NCBI RefSeq assembly: GCF_003003795.1
Contig: NZ_PVWK01000121.1
Span: 1-64,000, forward strand
Source: Stenomitos frigidus ULC18
Lineage (GTDB): Bacteria > Cyanobacteriota > Cyanobacteriia > Leptolyngbyales > Leptolyngbyaceae
Direction of reading: 5' to 3'
DNA length: 64,000 nt
In this document: piece after piece, positions 56,396 to 64,000 of the stretch
Layout: every line of letters begins with the position of its first letter
How positions within the stretch are numbered: the first letter of the stretch is position 1
Notes under the pieces: generated by a model
The model's database searches: none
The model's input: only the letters and a program-made list of their open reading frames with translations
What the model was told of the DNA's origin: nothing
Made by a program: the position numbers and the translations under genes

Positions 56396-56950
56396 GAATC
56401 GACGTTTAAGAGTAGTCGATAGCCACTCCTCCCTACTTGTCCTCAAGCATAGCTCGGTTATCTACGCCTCAAACACTCTATCCAGGGATGTAAGGAATTC
56501 CTTAAATGAGGCGATTGATGCAGGGCAATCATAGCTGTGAGGCCTCATGATGAAACGCTTAGGCCCGATCGCTTACACAGGCCCCTCCATATCGTTCTTC
56601 TTTCTACAATGCCGACGCGTTTGAAGCAATACCTGGCAAAGAGCAAACGGAAGGCCCTGAGTTCAAATATTGATGTTTCTTTGATGTTTTTTTCGAAGCT
56701 GCGGTTGCTATGCTTTGGGTAGACTAAGGCTCGTTAATCACGAAGGCTGCTTAAAGAGCCATGATACAAGCTACTCTTTTCAGGCTAGAACGCTCTGACT
56801 GTATGGTATCGCTTAATTTCTGCCCAAGGGAAGATTTAATGTTTGTATCAATGGGTTAAAAGAAGTTGAAATTTTAGTCCCGAATCGATATACTTGCGTC
56901 GTCTTTGTAACTATCACTACACTTGATCGACAACAAAGGGGGTAACGGGA
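56396..56950. other. Gene-free divergent spacer
   Basis: About 555 bases before the DUF3155 gene. Frames here have no domain resemblance. I see no hairpin terminator or repeat. Confidence 0.4.
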
Positions 56951-57268
56951 TTGGCAAGGAGACGTAAGCGGAAAAGCCGTCGACGGCAGGAAGGTCGGAG
57001 AATTCTGGAAAATGTGCCTCAATTTAGCATCGAATGCGGAGAGGACAAACCAGTCACAGCAGCCCGAAAATTCATCCACTCAGAAGGCATTGCGCCGCCA
57101 GCTCTGCTGCTAGTAAAGCGCAATGAGCACACCACGGATCGGTACTTCTGGGCAGAGAAGGGGTTGTTTGGGGCACAATACGTTGAAGAAAACCATTTTC
57201 TGTTCCCTAGTTTAAAACTGTCGGATGAAGAAGCTGATGAGCTTCCAGTGGTGGCGCAGAGCTGTTGA
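56951..57268 (+). CDS. DUF3155 protein
   Basis: The 105-residue protein starts with a basic stretch (ARRRKRKSRRRQEGRRIL) that may bind nucleic acid. DUF3155 core blocks PVTAARKFIHSEGIAPPALL and DRYFWAEKGLFGAQYVEENHF follow. The function is unknown; the family is mostly cyanobacterial. The start is TTG at 56951, because the conserved N-terminus begins there and no ATG fits. A hairpin terminator follows at 57357-57388. Confidence 0.85.
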   Translation: MARRRKRKSRRRQEGRRILENVPQFSIECGEDKPVTAARKFIHSEGIAPPALLLVKRNEHTTDRYFWAEKGLFGAQYVEENHFLFPSLKLSDEEADELPVVAQSC

Positions 57269-57356
57269 AGTCCGGATGACAGTTTTAAAAATTGACAGTG
57301 AGTATTTTCTTACTCTCACAATATTCAAGACCTCGATAAACGAAGCATTGAATCAA

Positions 57357-57388
57357 AAACCCCGCTTGAAAGCTTTCAGGCGGGGTTT
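57357..57388 (+). terminator. Intrinsic terminator of the DUF3155 gene
   Basis: AAACCCCGC pairs with GCGGGGTTT, and the inner TGAAAG/CTTTCA extends the stem to about 16 bp. GGCTTTTAC follows, so the T-run is weak. Confidence 0.75.
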
Positions 57389-57478
57389 GGCTTTTACAAC
57401 GAGCTTATGCACAAGCTTGAATCAACATGCGGCAGTAGCGTTATAACCTTGCTCCTACCCAACGCACCTGCACGCGGC

Positions 57479-58009
57479 TTAAAGCAGCGTTAAGGGAAGG
57501 TTTCGCTGCAGTGCTGCTAATTCATCACGATGCGCTGTCACCGTGACAATGCTGACTGTGCCCTGCTCTGAAGCGCCCTCCTTTTCAACCTGAAGCACCA
57601 CCTGCTCAGGCCGTGCAGCCCCACGCCAGTAAAATAACCCAGCCACTGGAGACAACAACGTTAGCCCTAGCAGAGCCTCAGAGAAACCAGGAAAGAGAAT
57701 AGACAGCATCAGTGCAAGGCAGAGGAAACCGATCGCAGCCAGCAGGGTCAAAAAGGTAGCCATTAGCAGGCTGGGTCTGACAACTCCCTCAAACGTCGCT
57801 TGAAGCTGTGTCGCATCGGTTGCCGCAAGGCGGTAGGCGCGTTGCGTAAAATAAGCCTGCAGCTGGTTTAGCAGCGCTACCGCTGACTGCTCTGAGCCAA
57901 GCCTGATCACTTCGATGCGATCCTTGACCGAAGCCCGAATAAAAAATACCAGCCCTACCGACATCAAAAGTGTCAGCACAAAGGTTGATGGCAGAACGGA
58001 AGCATTCAT
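57479..58009 (-). CDS. Cofactor assembly of complex C subunit B (CCB-type) membrane protein
   Basis: The 176-residue membrane protein has an N-terminal helix (STFVLTLLMSVGLVFFIRAS) followed by VKDRIEVIRLGSEQSA, the signature of the CCB2/CCB4-like group. Two more helices lie near residues 80-130. In chloroplasts this group helps attach heme ci to cytochrome b6 of the cytochrome b6f complex; that role is inferred here. The start is ATG at 58009. It is separated from the PadR gene upstream on its strand by a hairpin. Confidence 0.8.
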   Translation of the reverse strand: MNASVLPSTFVLTLLMSVGLVFFIRASVKDRIEVIRLGSEQSAVALLNQLQAYFTQRAYRLAATDATQLQATFEGVVRPSLLMATFLTLLAAIGFLCLALMLSILFPGFSEALLGLTLLSPVAGLFYWRGAARPEQVVLQVEKEGASEQGTVSIVTVTAHRDELAALQRNLPLTLL

Positions 58010-58078
58010 TTTCAGGACTCTTGCTTAAAACAGTCTACCTATCTAGTTTATGTCTAAGTGATGCGAACCCAATCAAAA

Positions 58079-58106
58079 TAGGGGAGTGTTAGCATTCACT
58101 CCCCTA
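58079..58106 (-). terminator. Terminator hairpin of the PadR gene
   Basis: TAGGGGAGTG pairs with CACTCCCCTA around an 8-base loop. On the minus strand it is followed by TTTTGATT, 115 bases after the PadR stop. Confidence 0.72.
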
Positions 58107-58220
58107 GATCATTGCAACTAAAGCTCAATCAACTGGTATCTAAAGGTGCTCGAAAACTGAAACGCCACACGCTTGATCGCACAGTCAGCAATAGCCACAT
58201 TGAAACAGACACATTGAATG

Positions 58221-58613
58221 CTAATTGTGGCTTGGAGCTAACCCATTTGAGTGAACCACAGTACTGTGATTTCTGACATAGTCGTACCACAACCGGGTAA
58301 GGTCTTGCGCCTGCTGTGCCATTTCGGACTTGATCTGGTACATACGGCGAGGGCGACCGCGGCCTTCAACCTTTTTCCAATAGCCCTCAATAATCTGCTC
58401 CTCCTCCAAGAATTTCAGCGCGCTGTACAGTACGGTGTCAGAGAGACGGTAGGTTGGATACTCGGTCTCCAACAGGTTAATCAACTCTGTACCGTATGAA
58501 TCGCCACGCGACAGAACGGCAAGGACATAACAGACCGCCAACTCTTTGTTGAGGTAGAACGGTGGTGGCGCTTGGAAAAACTGATAAATATCGTCAAACT
58601 TCATCTTTCCCAT
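58221..58613 (-). CDS. PadR-family transcriptional regulator
   Basis: The 130-residue protein has the PadR winged helix. LAVCYVLAVLSRGDSYGTEL is helix 1-2, TVLYSALKFLEEEQIIEGYW is the recognition helix and wing start, and GRGRPRRMYQI is the wing. The short C-terminal helix gives dimerisation in this family. The ligand and targets are unknown. I chose ATG at 58613 (MGKMKFDDIYQFF); ATG at 58604 is equally possible and a TTG at 58673 is unlikely. It has a long upstream spacer that may hold its own operator. Confidence 0.87.
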   Translation of the reverse strand: MGKMKFDDIYQFFQAPPPFYLNKELAVCYVLAVLSRGDSYGTELINLLETEYPTYRLSDTVLYSALKFLEEEQIIEGYWKKVEGRGRPRRMYQIKSEMAQQAQDLTRLWYDYVRNHSTVVHSNGLAPSHN

Positions 58614-59327
58614 CCAGACATTACGAGTTAGTTCATTTTCACTGCAAAGAGTCGCAGGGTGAACAGAGGACAATATACCTAGCCTAGCAATGACACCCTA
58701 AGGGGCTACATCATCCGAAAGCATTAAATTATTACCGAAGTAGAAATTTAATGCCGTTGGGTGCTCGTTCCTGTTTCTGCTCGTAACCAGCTCGATCGCC
58801 TAGTTAGTTAAACCTGGGTGAGCCATTAAACCTACGTACGCTAAGGTCAAGAATGAGAAACCTTAACTATTCCAGCAACCTTCAGAAGCTCTCACCCCTA
58901 TGGCTACTAAGAATGGAATCCTAAGAATGGAATCTCACTTCGTAGATCAAGCATCACCAGGCAATAAACTGAGCGATTCGATAAAGTCTCAGTGTGAGAG
59001 CACACCTAGACAAGGTGTAATACTGAGAAAGGCTAGACTCCGTAGCCAGTTACAAGCGCTGTAGATCTCTACACCCTAATTCTAGATCTTAATTTGAATA
59101 TCGTCCCCTAAAAAAGAAATAAGTTTCGCTTTCCAAAGTTAAGACATGAGACGTAATTGTTGGCTTGAGGGGTGACAGCTACGAAAGTGACCAATGCTAG
59201 AGAAAAAATCTGATCGGCTGGCAGGCTTTATTCAGGGTATCGCTACGTTGACGAGCCAGCTGACAAATCCGCCAAGATTGATGCCTCTACCAGTGAGCGT
59301 TCAGCTCCCTTTTAGCCAAGCTTCAGG
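58614..59327. other. Gene-free spacer with nested hairpins
   Basis: About 710 bases. Inverted repeats TCTCAGT/ACTGAGA (58987-58993 with 59022-59028), inner ACACCT/AGGTGT (59002-59018) and GGCTA/TAGCC (59031-59047) form adjacent hairpins. No ORF is convincing here. Confidence 0.45.
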
Positions 59328-60005
59328 CTACTTAACTAACCCTGATCGCAATGCGACCACAGCAGCCTGGACACGATCGTCCACCGCAAGCTTGTTCATA
59401 ATGCCTCGGATATGAGTTTTGACCGTGTTGGGGCTAAGGTAAAGGGTTGCTGCAATCTCAGGATTACTTTGACCTTCAACCATGAGTTGCAGTACCTCCT
59501 GCTCTCGATTAGACAAATGACCGATGGTACCGGTGGGTGTCGGCGGTTTAAGATGTTCGACCACACGACGGGCAATTTGTGGGTCTAAATACGTTGCACC
59601 TTCTTGGGCAGCCGCGATCGCAGCCAACAGGCGTTCCACATTAGTGCCCTTAATACAGTAGGCATCTGCACCACTGGAAAGGGCTGCAATCACCTCAGTT
59701 TCAGTTGTATGTGACGTCAGCATCACAATCCGCACAGAGGGCAGCGCTGCTTTAATCTGCTGCGTCGCTGCGATACCATCCAACCGTGGCAGTCCAATAT
59801 CCATGACAATCACGTCAGGCTTCAGCTTCAGTGCGGCCTCAACACCCAAATAGCCATCACTGGCTTGCCCAACCACAGTCAGTTGAGGGTAGTCTTCTAA
59901 ACATTGCTCTAAGCCTAGCTGCATCATTGGGTCATCTTCGACGATGAGAATTCGCAAAGGAGGAAGGTTCGCAGCGGGGCTATGCGGTTGAATCTCGTCA
60001 GGCAT
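59328..60005 (-). CDS. NarL/FixJ-type response regulator
   Basis: The 225-residue protein has a receiver domain (LRILIVEDDPMMQLGL at the start and the phospho-acceptor Asp in DVIVMDIGLPRLDG) and a LuxR-type HTH (LSNREQEVLQLMVEGQSNPE, and SPNTVKTHIRGIMNKL). It should bind DNA after phosphorylation. No kinase is encoded next to it, though two large kinases lie within 11 kb. The start is ATG at 60005. The 18-residue N-terminal tail is Pro-rich. Confidence 0.92.
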   Translation of the reverse strand: MPDEIQPHSPAANLPPLRILIVEDDPMMQLGLEQCLEDYPQLTVVGQASDGYLGVEAALKLKPDVIVMDIGLPRLDGIAATQQIKAALPSVRIVMLTSHTTETEVIAALSSGADAYCIKGTNVERLLAAIAAAQEGATYLDPQIARRVVEHLKPPTPTGTIGHLSNREQEVLQLMVEGQSNPEIAATLYLSPNTVKTHIRGIMNKLAVDDRVQAAVVALRSGLVK

Positions 60006-60201
60006 AAAAGCACCTCAAATTTGATAGGGAAGTGACTTAGGACATCTAGCTAGAGGAGCTTGTAGAGGCAGATTTTGCTAATTGCATCCTATGGTAAACG
60101 AAAAACCTGCTTGCGCTGGACAGGAAAGTGGGAAGGGAAAAGCAGCAGATGATCGCCCCTCCTAGCCTGAAGACGCCTTACCATGAGAGACTAAGAGCAC
60201 T

Positions 60202-60795
60202 ATGCTTTCAGGCATTTGCATTATGTTTGGCAAGTCAGGTTCCACGTCGCCCACTCTAAAGGAAATCGCTAAAACCTTTCGGATGACAGGGTGGATCAGC
60301 CTTTGGATTCAGCTAGTGCTAACGGTAGTGTCGAGCATTATTCTGATTTTTGCTGGCGCGTTGAGCCGTTCTGGTGGTGCCAATCAAAATAGCCCAACGA
60401 CTGGGATCGGCGTACTGGTGACCATTTTTGGCATTGCAGTGCTGGTCTTTAATATGTACTGGGCGCTGTTCCGCTACATCCCGATCGGGCGCAAGCTAGA
60501 CGGCGTGGCTGCCAACCGCCCTCGCAAATCCGATACGATTCAAGTGCTGCGTATGGGACTCATTGCCAGCCTGATTGGTATTTTGCTCTCTCTGTTGGGC
60601 GCAGAGGCAACGGTGGGCTTGCTGGCAGCGAAAGCGTTCAATCAAGGCATTGGTGGCTTCGTCAACACAGATCCGTCAAAGTTTATTCAACCCCTCGACA
60701 TTTTGGTTGTTCAAGCCAGCATCAACGTCATTTTGGCGCAGTTTTTTGGCATTACCGCATCGCTCTGGTTGCTGAACCGCATGAGTAAGCAGTAG
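60202..60795 (+). CDS. DUF3611 family membrane protein
   Basis: The 197-residue protein has four predicted transmembrane helices (near residues 34-54, 70-95, 118-140 and 168-190). It matches the DUF3611 family of cyanobacteria and plastids, including SLKEIAKTFRMTGWISLWIQ-like and VLRMGLIASLIGILLSLLGAEA blocks. Function is unknown. ATG at 60202 is listed; ATG at 60223 (MFGKSGST) is a credible alternative. It is divergent from the NarL regulator. Confidence 0.85.
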   Translation: MLSGICIMFGKSGSTSPTLKEIAKTFRMTGWISLWIQLVLTVVSSIILIFAGALSRSGGANQNSPTTGIGVLVTIFGIAVLVFNMYWALFRYIPIGRKLDGVAANRPRKSDTIQVLRMGLIASLIGILLSLLGAEATVGLLAAKAFNQGIGGFVNTDPSKFIQPLDILVVQASINVILAQFFGITASLWLLNRMSKQ

Positions 60796-60930
60796 ACAAG
60801 AAAGGATAAAAGATGAAGGATAAAGGATAAGTTTTGAATACAGAATAAGCCTTTGCGCCCTTCTGCTTTTAGCCTTCATACTTTATCCTTTAGGATCGTG
60901 GATTAAATAAAATCGACAAATTATTTGCAG

Positions 60931-60958
60931 GTAGGGGCGTACGGCCGTGCGCCCCTAC
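60931..60958. repeat. 28-bp GTAGGGGCG...CGCCCCTAC hairpin
   Basis: Arms GTAGGGGCG and CGCCCCTAC pair, with an inner ACGGCCGT palindrome and one T-G wobble pair. It is related in form to the palindrome at 37567-37594 and lies between the DUF3611 and DUF2949 genes. Confidence 0.82.
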
Positions 60959-61013
60959 GGGAAATGCCGGAGTTATTAAATTCTTGTTCCTTAGCCTTTT
61001 TCTAACAACCGCC

Positions 61014-61220
61014 TTACCCTTCCAACCAGTCAAAGATTTGCTCTAACTGCTCTAGAGAAACCAGGCCATACTGCCAGAGAATCATCGGCAATGGCCCAGG
61101 GTCTTGCTCGGAGTGACGGAGTGCCATTGCGATCGCCGTGGTGGAGAGAGCAAGTTCTTTTTGAAGAAAATTGATGAGCTGAGTATTGCTACGGTCGGAT
61201 TGCACGGCTAGACTTTTCAC
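61014..61220 (-). CDS. DUF2949 protein
   Basis: The 68-residue protein has the DUF2949 pattern: QLINFLQKELALSTTAIAMAL, RHSEQDPGPLPMILWQYGLVSL, then EQLEQIFDWLE. It is a small helical protein of unknown function found in cyanobacteria. The start is GTG at 61220. It is convergent with the DUF3611 gene. Confidence 0.82.
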   Translation of the reverse strand: MKSLAVQSDRSNTQLINFLQKELALSTTAIAMALRHSEQDPGPLPMILWQYGLVSLEQLEQIFDWLEG

Positions 61221-61258
61221 CCCTGAATGTTGAGTTACCTGACTGTTGAATTGCTTGA

Positions 61259-61396
61259 GCGATCGCCCCAGTTAAGGCTCCAGCGTGGCGCTATGCTACT
61301 GAAGAGAAACTGAGAAGGCATCATCCACCGGGGCCACCCGATCGAGTGATATTTGCTGATGGCAATCGTGGTTTTACGTATTTGCAACTCACTTAA
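61259..61396 (+). pseudogene. Start-less 45-codon frame, possible small-protein remnant
   Basis: After a TGA at 61256-61258 a frame opens and reads APAWRYATEEKLRRHHPPGP, then PDRVIFADGNRGFTYLQLT and a stop. The composition looks coding, but there is no ATG, GTG or TTG before the block. A frameshift, an unusual start or a chance frame are all possible. No family was recognised. Confidence 0.3.
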
Positions 61397-61714
61397 ACCA
61401 CAATCTTCAGTCAATGAACAGAGAGTTTTTCTGAGTCGTGAGGTCGCAATGGGCGATCGGCCCCACGCTTGGCGTTAAAACCAACAAAAAACAACGCCCA
61501 GCTCTACATATAGGGTTATGAGCGATTATGAAGATTTGTCAGTGATGTCTTCGATTGTTAATTAACCCTAACGCCTCAAGCCTTGCAGACGGCCTCGCAC
61601 TCTTGAGGTTTCGGCAATACTCATTCAAGATGGCGTGAACACCGACCCTAGCGATCGCGCCGACTTCTCTACAATGACGTTAGTAACGTATACCGAACGA
61701 CTATCGAGGGGACT
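61397..61714. other. Spacer upstream of clpB
   Basis: About 320 bases upstream of clpB. I looked for a CIRCE element (TTAGCACTC-N9-GAGTGCTAA) and did not find one. No other structure stands out. Confidence 0.45.
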
Positions 61715-64000
61715 ATGCAGCCAACCAACCCCAATCAATTTACCGAAAAAGCCTGGGAGGCGATCGCGCGCACGCAGGAGGTCGTGAAGCAGTCTCAGCA
61801 ACAGCAGATTGAATCGGAACATCTGATGAAAGCGCTGTTAGAGCAGGACGGACTCACCAGCAGCATCCTTAATAAGCTTGGCGTAGATGTCAAGCTCGTT
61901 CGCGATCGTACAGATGACTTTATTCGTAAGCAGCCAAAGGTTTCTGGCAACAGCACGTCTATTTATTTAGGACGCAGCTTAGATACTCTGCTCGATCGCG
62001 CCGATGGCTACCGCAAACAGCTAGGTGACGAGTTTATTTCAGTGGAGCATCTGTTGCTGGGTTATGCCAATGACGATCGCTTTGGTAAAGGATTGCTGGC
62101 GGAACTTAAACTAGATGAAACCAAACTCAGAAATGCGATCGACCAGATTCGAGGAAGTCAAAAGGTGACAGACCAAAACCCGGAAGGCAAGTACGAGTCC
62201 TTGGAGAAATATGGACGCGACCTGACGCAGTTTGCCCGTGAAGGCAAGCTTGACCCTGTGATTGGGCGCGATGACGAAATTCGCCGCACCATCCAGATCT
62301 TGTCTCGTCGCACCAAAAATAATCCCGTGCTGATTGGTGAACCTGGTGTAGGTAAAACCGCGATCGCTGAGGGGCTGGCGCAGCGGATTGTGAGTGGTGA
62401 CGTACCAGAGTCTTTGCGCGATCGCAAACTCATTGCGCTCGATATGGGGGCGCTGATTGCTGGAGCCAAATATCGAGGTGAATTTGAGGAACGTCTGAAA
62501 GCCGTCCTTAAAGAAGTCACGGAGTCGAAAGGGCAACTCATCCTCTTTATCGACGAAATTCATACCGTTGTCGGGGCTGGAGCCACGCAGGGCGCAATGG
62601 ACGCAGGTAACTTGCTCAAGCCCATGCTGGCTCGTGGTGAACTGCGCTGTATTGGTGCCACAACGCTGGATGAGTATCGGAAATACATTGAGAAAGATGC
62701 GGCGTTAGAACGTCGCTTCCAGCAAGTGTATGTGGATCAGCCGAGCGTCGAAGATTCGATCTCAATTTTGCGTGGCTTGCGGGAGCGTTACGAACTACAT
62801 CATGGGGTTAATATTTCTGACAATGCGTTGATTGCAGCCGCAACGTTATCCGCACGTTATATTGCCGATCGCTTCCTGCCTGACAAGGCAATCGACCTGA
62901 TCGACGAAGCCGCTGCCAAGCTGAAGATGGAAAAAACCTCGAAACCCGAAGAGCTAGATGAGGTTGATCGCAAAATCTTGCAGCTTGAGATGGAACGGTT
63001 GTCGTTGCAAAAAGAAACGGACTCCGCCTCGCGCGATCGCTTGGAGCGACTCGATCGTGAATTAGCCGACCTGAAGGAAACCCAAAGCACTCTCAATGCG
63101 CAATGGCAAGCAGAGAAAGGCGTGATGGATCAGATCCAGACCCTTAAAGAGGAAATGGATCAGCTCAACATTCAGATTCAGCAAGCAGAACGGGATTATG
63201 ATCTGAACCGTGCTGCTGAGCTGAAGTATGGCAAGTTAGCAGGTCTCAATCGCCAACTGCAAGAAGCGGAAGCGAAACTTTCCTCAACGCAATCAAGCGG
63301 CAAGTCGCTGTTGCAAAAGGAAGTGACTGAATCTGACATTGCCGAAATCATCTCCAAGTGGACGGGTATTCCCATCAGCAAGCTGGTGGAATCGGAGATG
63401 CAGAAGCTCTTGCACCTGGAAGACGACTTGCACAAACGTGTGATTGGTCAGCAAGAAGCGGTTACGGCTGTGGCAGATGCCATTCAGCGATCGCGTGCTG
63501 GCTTAGCCGATCCCAACCGTCCCACTGCCAGCTTTATCTTCCTGGGTCCTACAGGTGTGGGTAAAACCGAGTTAGCGAAAGCCCTTGCCGCTTATCTGTT
63601 TGATACCGAAGAAGCGATGGTACGCATTGACATGTCTGAGTACATGGAGAAGCACACCGTCTCGCGCTTGATTGGTGCGCCTCCCGGCTATGTGGGCTAC
63701 GACGAAGGCGGGCAGTTGACCGAAGCAATCCGTCGTCGTCCCTATGCGGTGATTCTGTTCGACGAAATTGAGAAAGCGCATCCAGATGTCTTTAACGTGA
63801 TGCTGCAAATTCTGGATGACGGGCGCGTGACCGATGCTCAGGGGCACAAGGTGGACTTCAAAAACACCGTCATTATCATGACCAGCAACGTCGGTTCGCA
63901 GTTCATCCTGGATCTTGCAGGTGACGATAACCGCTACGACGAGATGCGATCGCGGGTGATGGATGCCATGCGCACTAGCTTCCGCCCCGAATTTCTCAAC
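61715..64000 (+). CDS. clpB: ATP-dependent disaggregase ClpB, cut by the window end
   Basis: 762 residues are present before the edge; full ClpB is about 870. The order is: N domain with [23 protein letters not shown]1 Walker [14 protein letters not shown] (about residue 208) and Walker [16 protein letters not shown], the coiled-coil M domain (about 400-530), and NBD2 Walker [13 protein letters not shown] (about 610) with [16 protein letters not shown]. ClpB rescues aggregated proteins with DnaK. Cyanobacteria usually have two copies; which one this is cannot be told. The start is ATG at 61715. Confidence 0.97.
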   Translation, partial: MQPTNPNQFTEKAWEAIARTQEVVKQSQQQQIESEHLMKALLEQDGLTSSILNKLGVDVKLVRDRTDDFIRKQPKVSGNSTSIYLGRSLDTLLDRADGYRKQLGDEFISVEHLLLGYANDDRFGKGLLAELKLDETKLRNAIDQIRGSQKVTDQNPEGKYESLEKYGRDLTQFAREGKLDPVIGRDDEIRRTIQILSRRTKNNPVLIGEPGVGKTAIAEGLAQRIVSGDVPESLRDRKLIALDMGALIAGAKYRGEFEERLKAVLKEVTESKGQLILFIDEIHTVVGAGATQGAMDAGNLLKPMLARGELRCIGATTLDEYRKYIEKDAALERRFQQVYVDQPSVEDSISILRGLRERYELHHGVNISDNALIAAATLSARYIADRFLPDKAIDLIDEAAAKLKMEKTSKPEELDEVDRKILQLEMERLSLQKETDSASRDRLERLDRELADLKETQSTLNAQWQAEKGVMDQIQTLKEEMDQLNIQIQQAERDYDLNRAAELKYGKLAGLNRQLQEAEAKLSSTQSSGKSLLQKEVTESDIAEIISKWTGIPISKLVESEMQKLLHLEDDLHKRVIGQQEAVTAVADAIQRSRAGLADPNRPTASFIFLGPTGVGKTELAKALAAYLFDTEEAMVRIDMSEYMEKHTVSRLIGAPPGYVGYDEGGQLTEAIRRRPYAVILFDEIEKAHPDVFNVMLQILDDGRVTDAQGHKVDFKNTVIIMTSNVGSQFILDLAGDDNRYDEMRSRVMDAMRTSFRPEFLN

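Noticed and set aside
59194-59415. 73-codon plus-strand frame
   Set aside because: It overlaps the end of the NarL regulator gene on the other strand and has no recognised domain.
61397-61714. Possible CIRCE heat-shock element upstream of clpB
   Set aside because: Neither TTAGCACTC nor GAGTGCTAA half-site with a 9-base gap is present.

Overview
The window is chromosomal DNA of an oxygenic cyanobacterium. Three things show this: photosystem II genes (psbT, psbB, psbM, psbO), the cyanobacterial alkane pathway (acyl-ACP reductase plus aldehyde-deformylating oxygenase), and very frequent GCGATCGC/CGATCG (HIP1-type) palindromes. Cyanobacterial regulators and families (RpaB, SigF, DUF3155, DUF2949, DUF3611, complex C assembly) agree. 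Base composition, abundant short intergenic repeats and many large sensor kinases fit a filamentous or Leptolyngbya-like lineage, but I cannot name the genus. No tRNA, rRNA, CRISPR array, prophage or intact insertion sequence was seen.

Layout. 0-8.5 kb is housekeeping: nadC, a C39-like peptidase, argS, a ferritin-like protein, an alkyltransferase-like protein, an exonuclease, nth and mtnP. 8.5-11.3 kb is an accessory patch, AT-richer by eye: an orphan Phd/YefM antitoxin, a decayed second antitoxin, and a type II restriction-modification pair. 11.4-19 kb holds an SLH/GHL10 glycosidase, endonuclease V, radA, rpaB and a cysteine desulfurase. 19-28.5 kb holds a methyltransferase, a GT2-GtrA glycosyltransferase, a MuiA-family protein, a TPR protein and a giant hybrid kinase/cyclase. 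28.5-29.7 kb is a long gene-free gap. 29.7-38.6 kb holds nrdR, rpsA, a HAD phosphatase, metK, the panC-cmk fusion, a ferritin-like protein and an alpha/beta hydrolase. 38.7-49.2 kb holds an orphan sugar-ABC permease, ado-aar, a GNAT enzyme, psbT-psbB divergent from ferredoxin-psbM, then psbO and sigF. 49.3-64 kb is rich in signalling genes (PAS kinase, GAF kinase, NarL regulator, PadR regulator) with an SLH porin-like protein and DUF genes, ending in clpB cut by the window edge.

How genes work together. psbB/T/M/O build photosystem II. ado and aar make alkanes from acyl-ACP. nth, nfi, radA and the alkyltransferase-like protein form a scattered DNA repair set. The methyltransferase and restriction enzyme overlap by 11 bp and form one selfish defence unit. 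Most other genes are single transcription units separated by long spacers.

The most unusual signals are in the DNA between and inside genes. Intergenic-type short tandem repeats have entered coding frames in radA and panC-cmk. Two copies of a 74-bp hairpin element sit 20 kb apart. Paired AGAAACC(C/G)GGTTTCT palindromes occur twice. Structured, gene-free spacers lie before sigF and between the PadR and NarL regulators.
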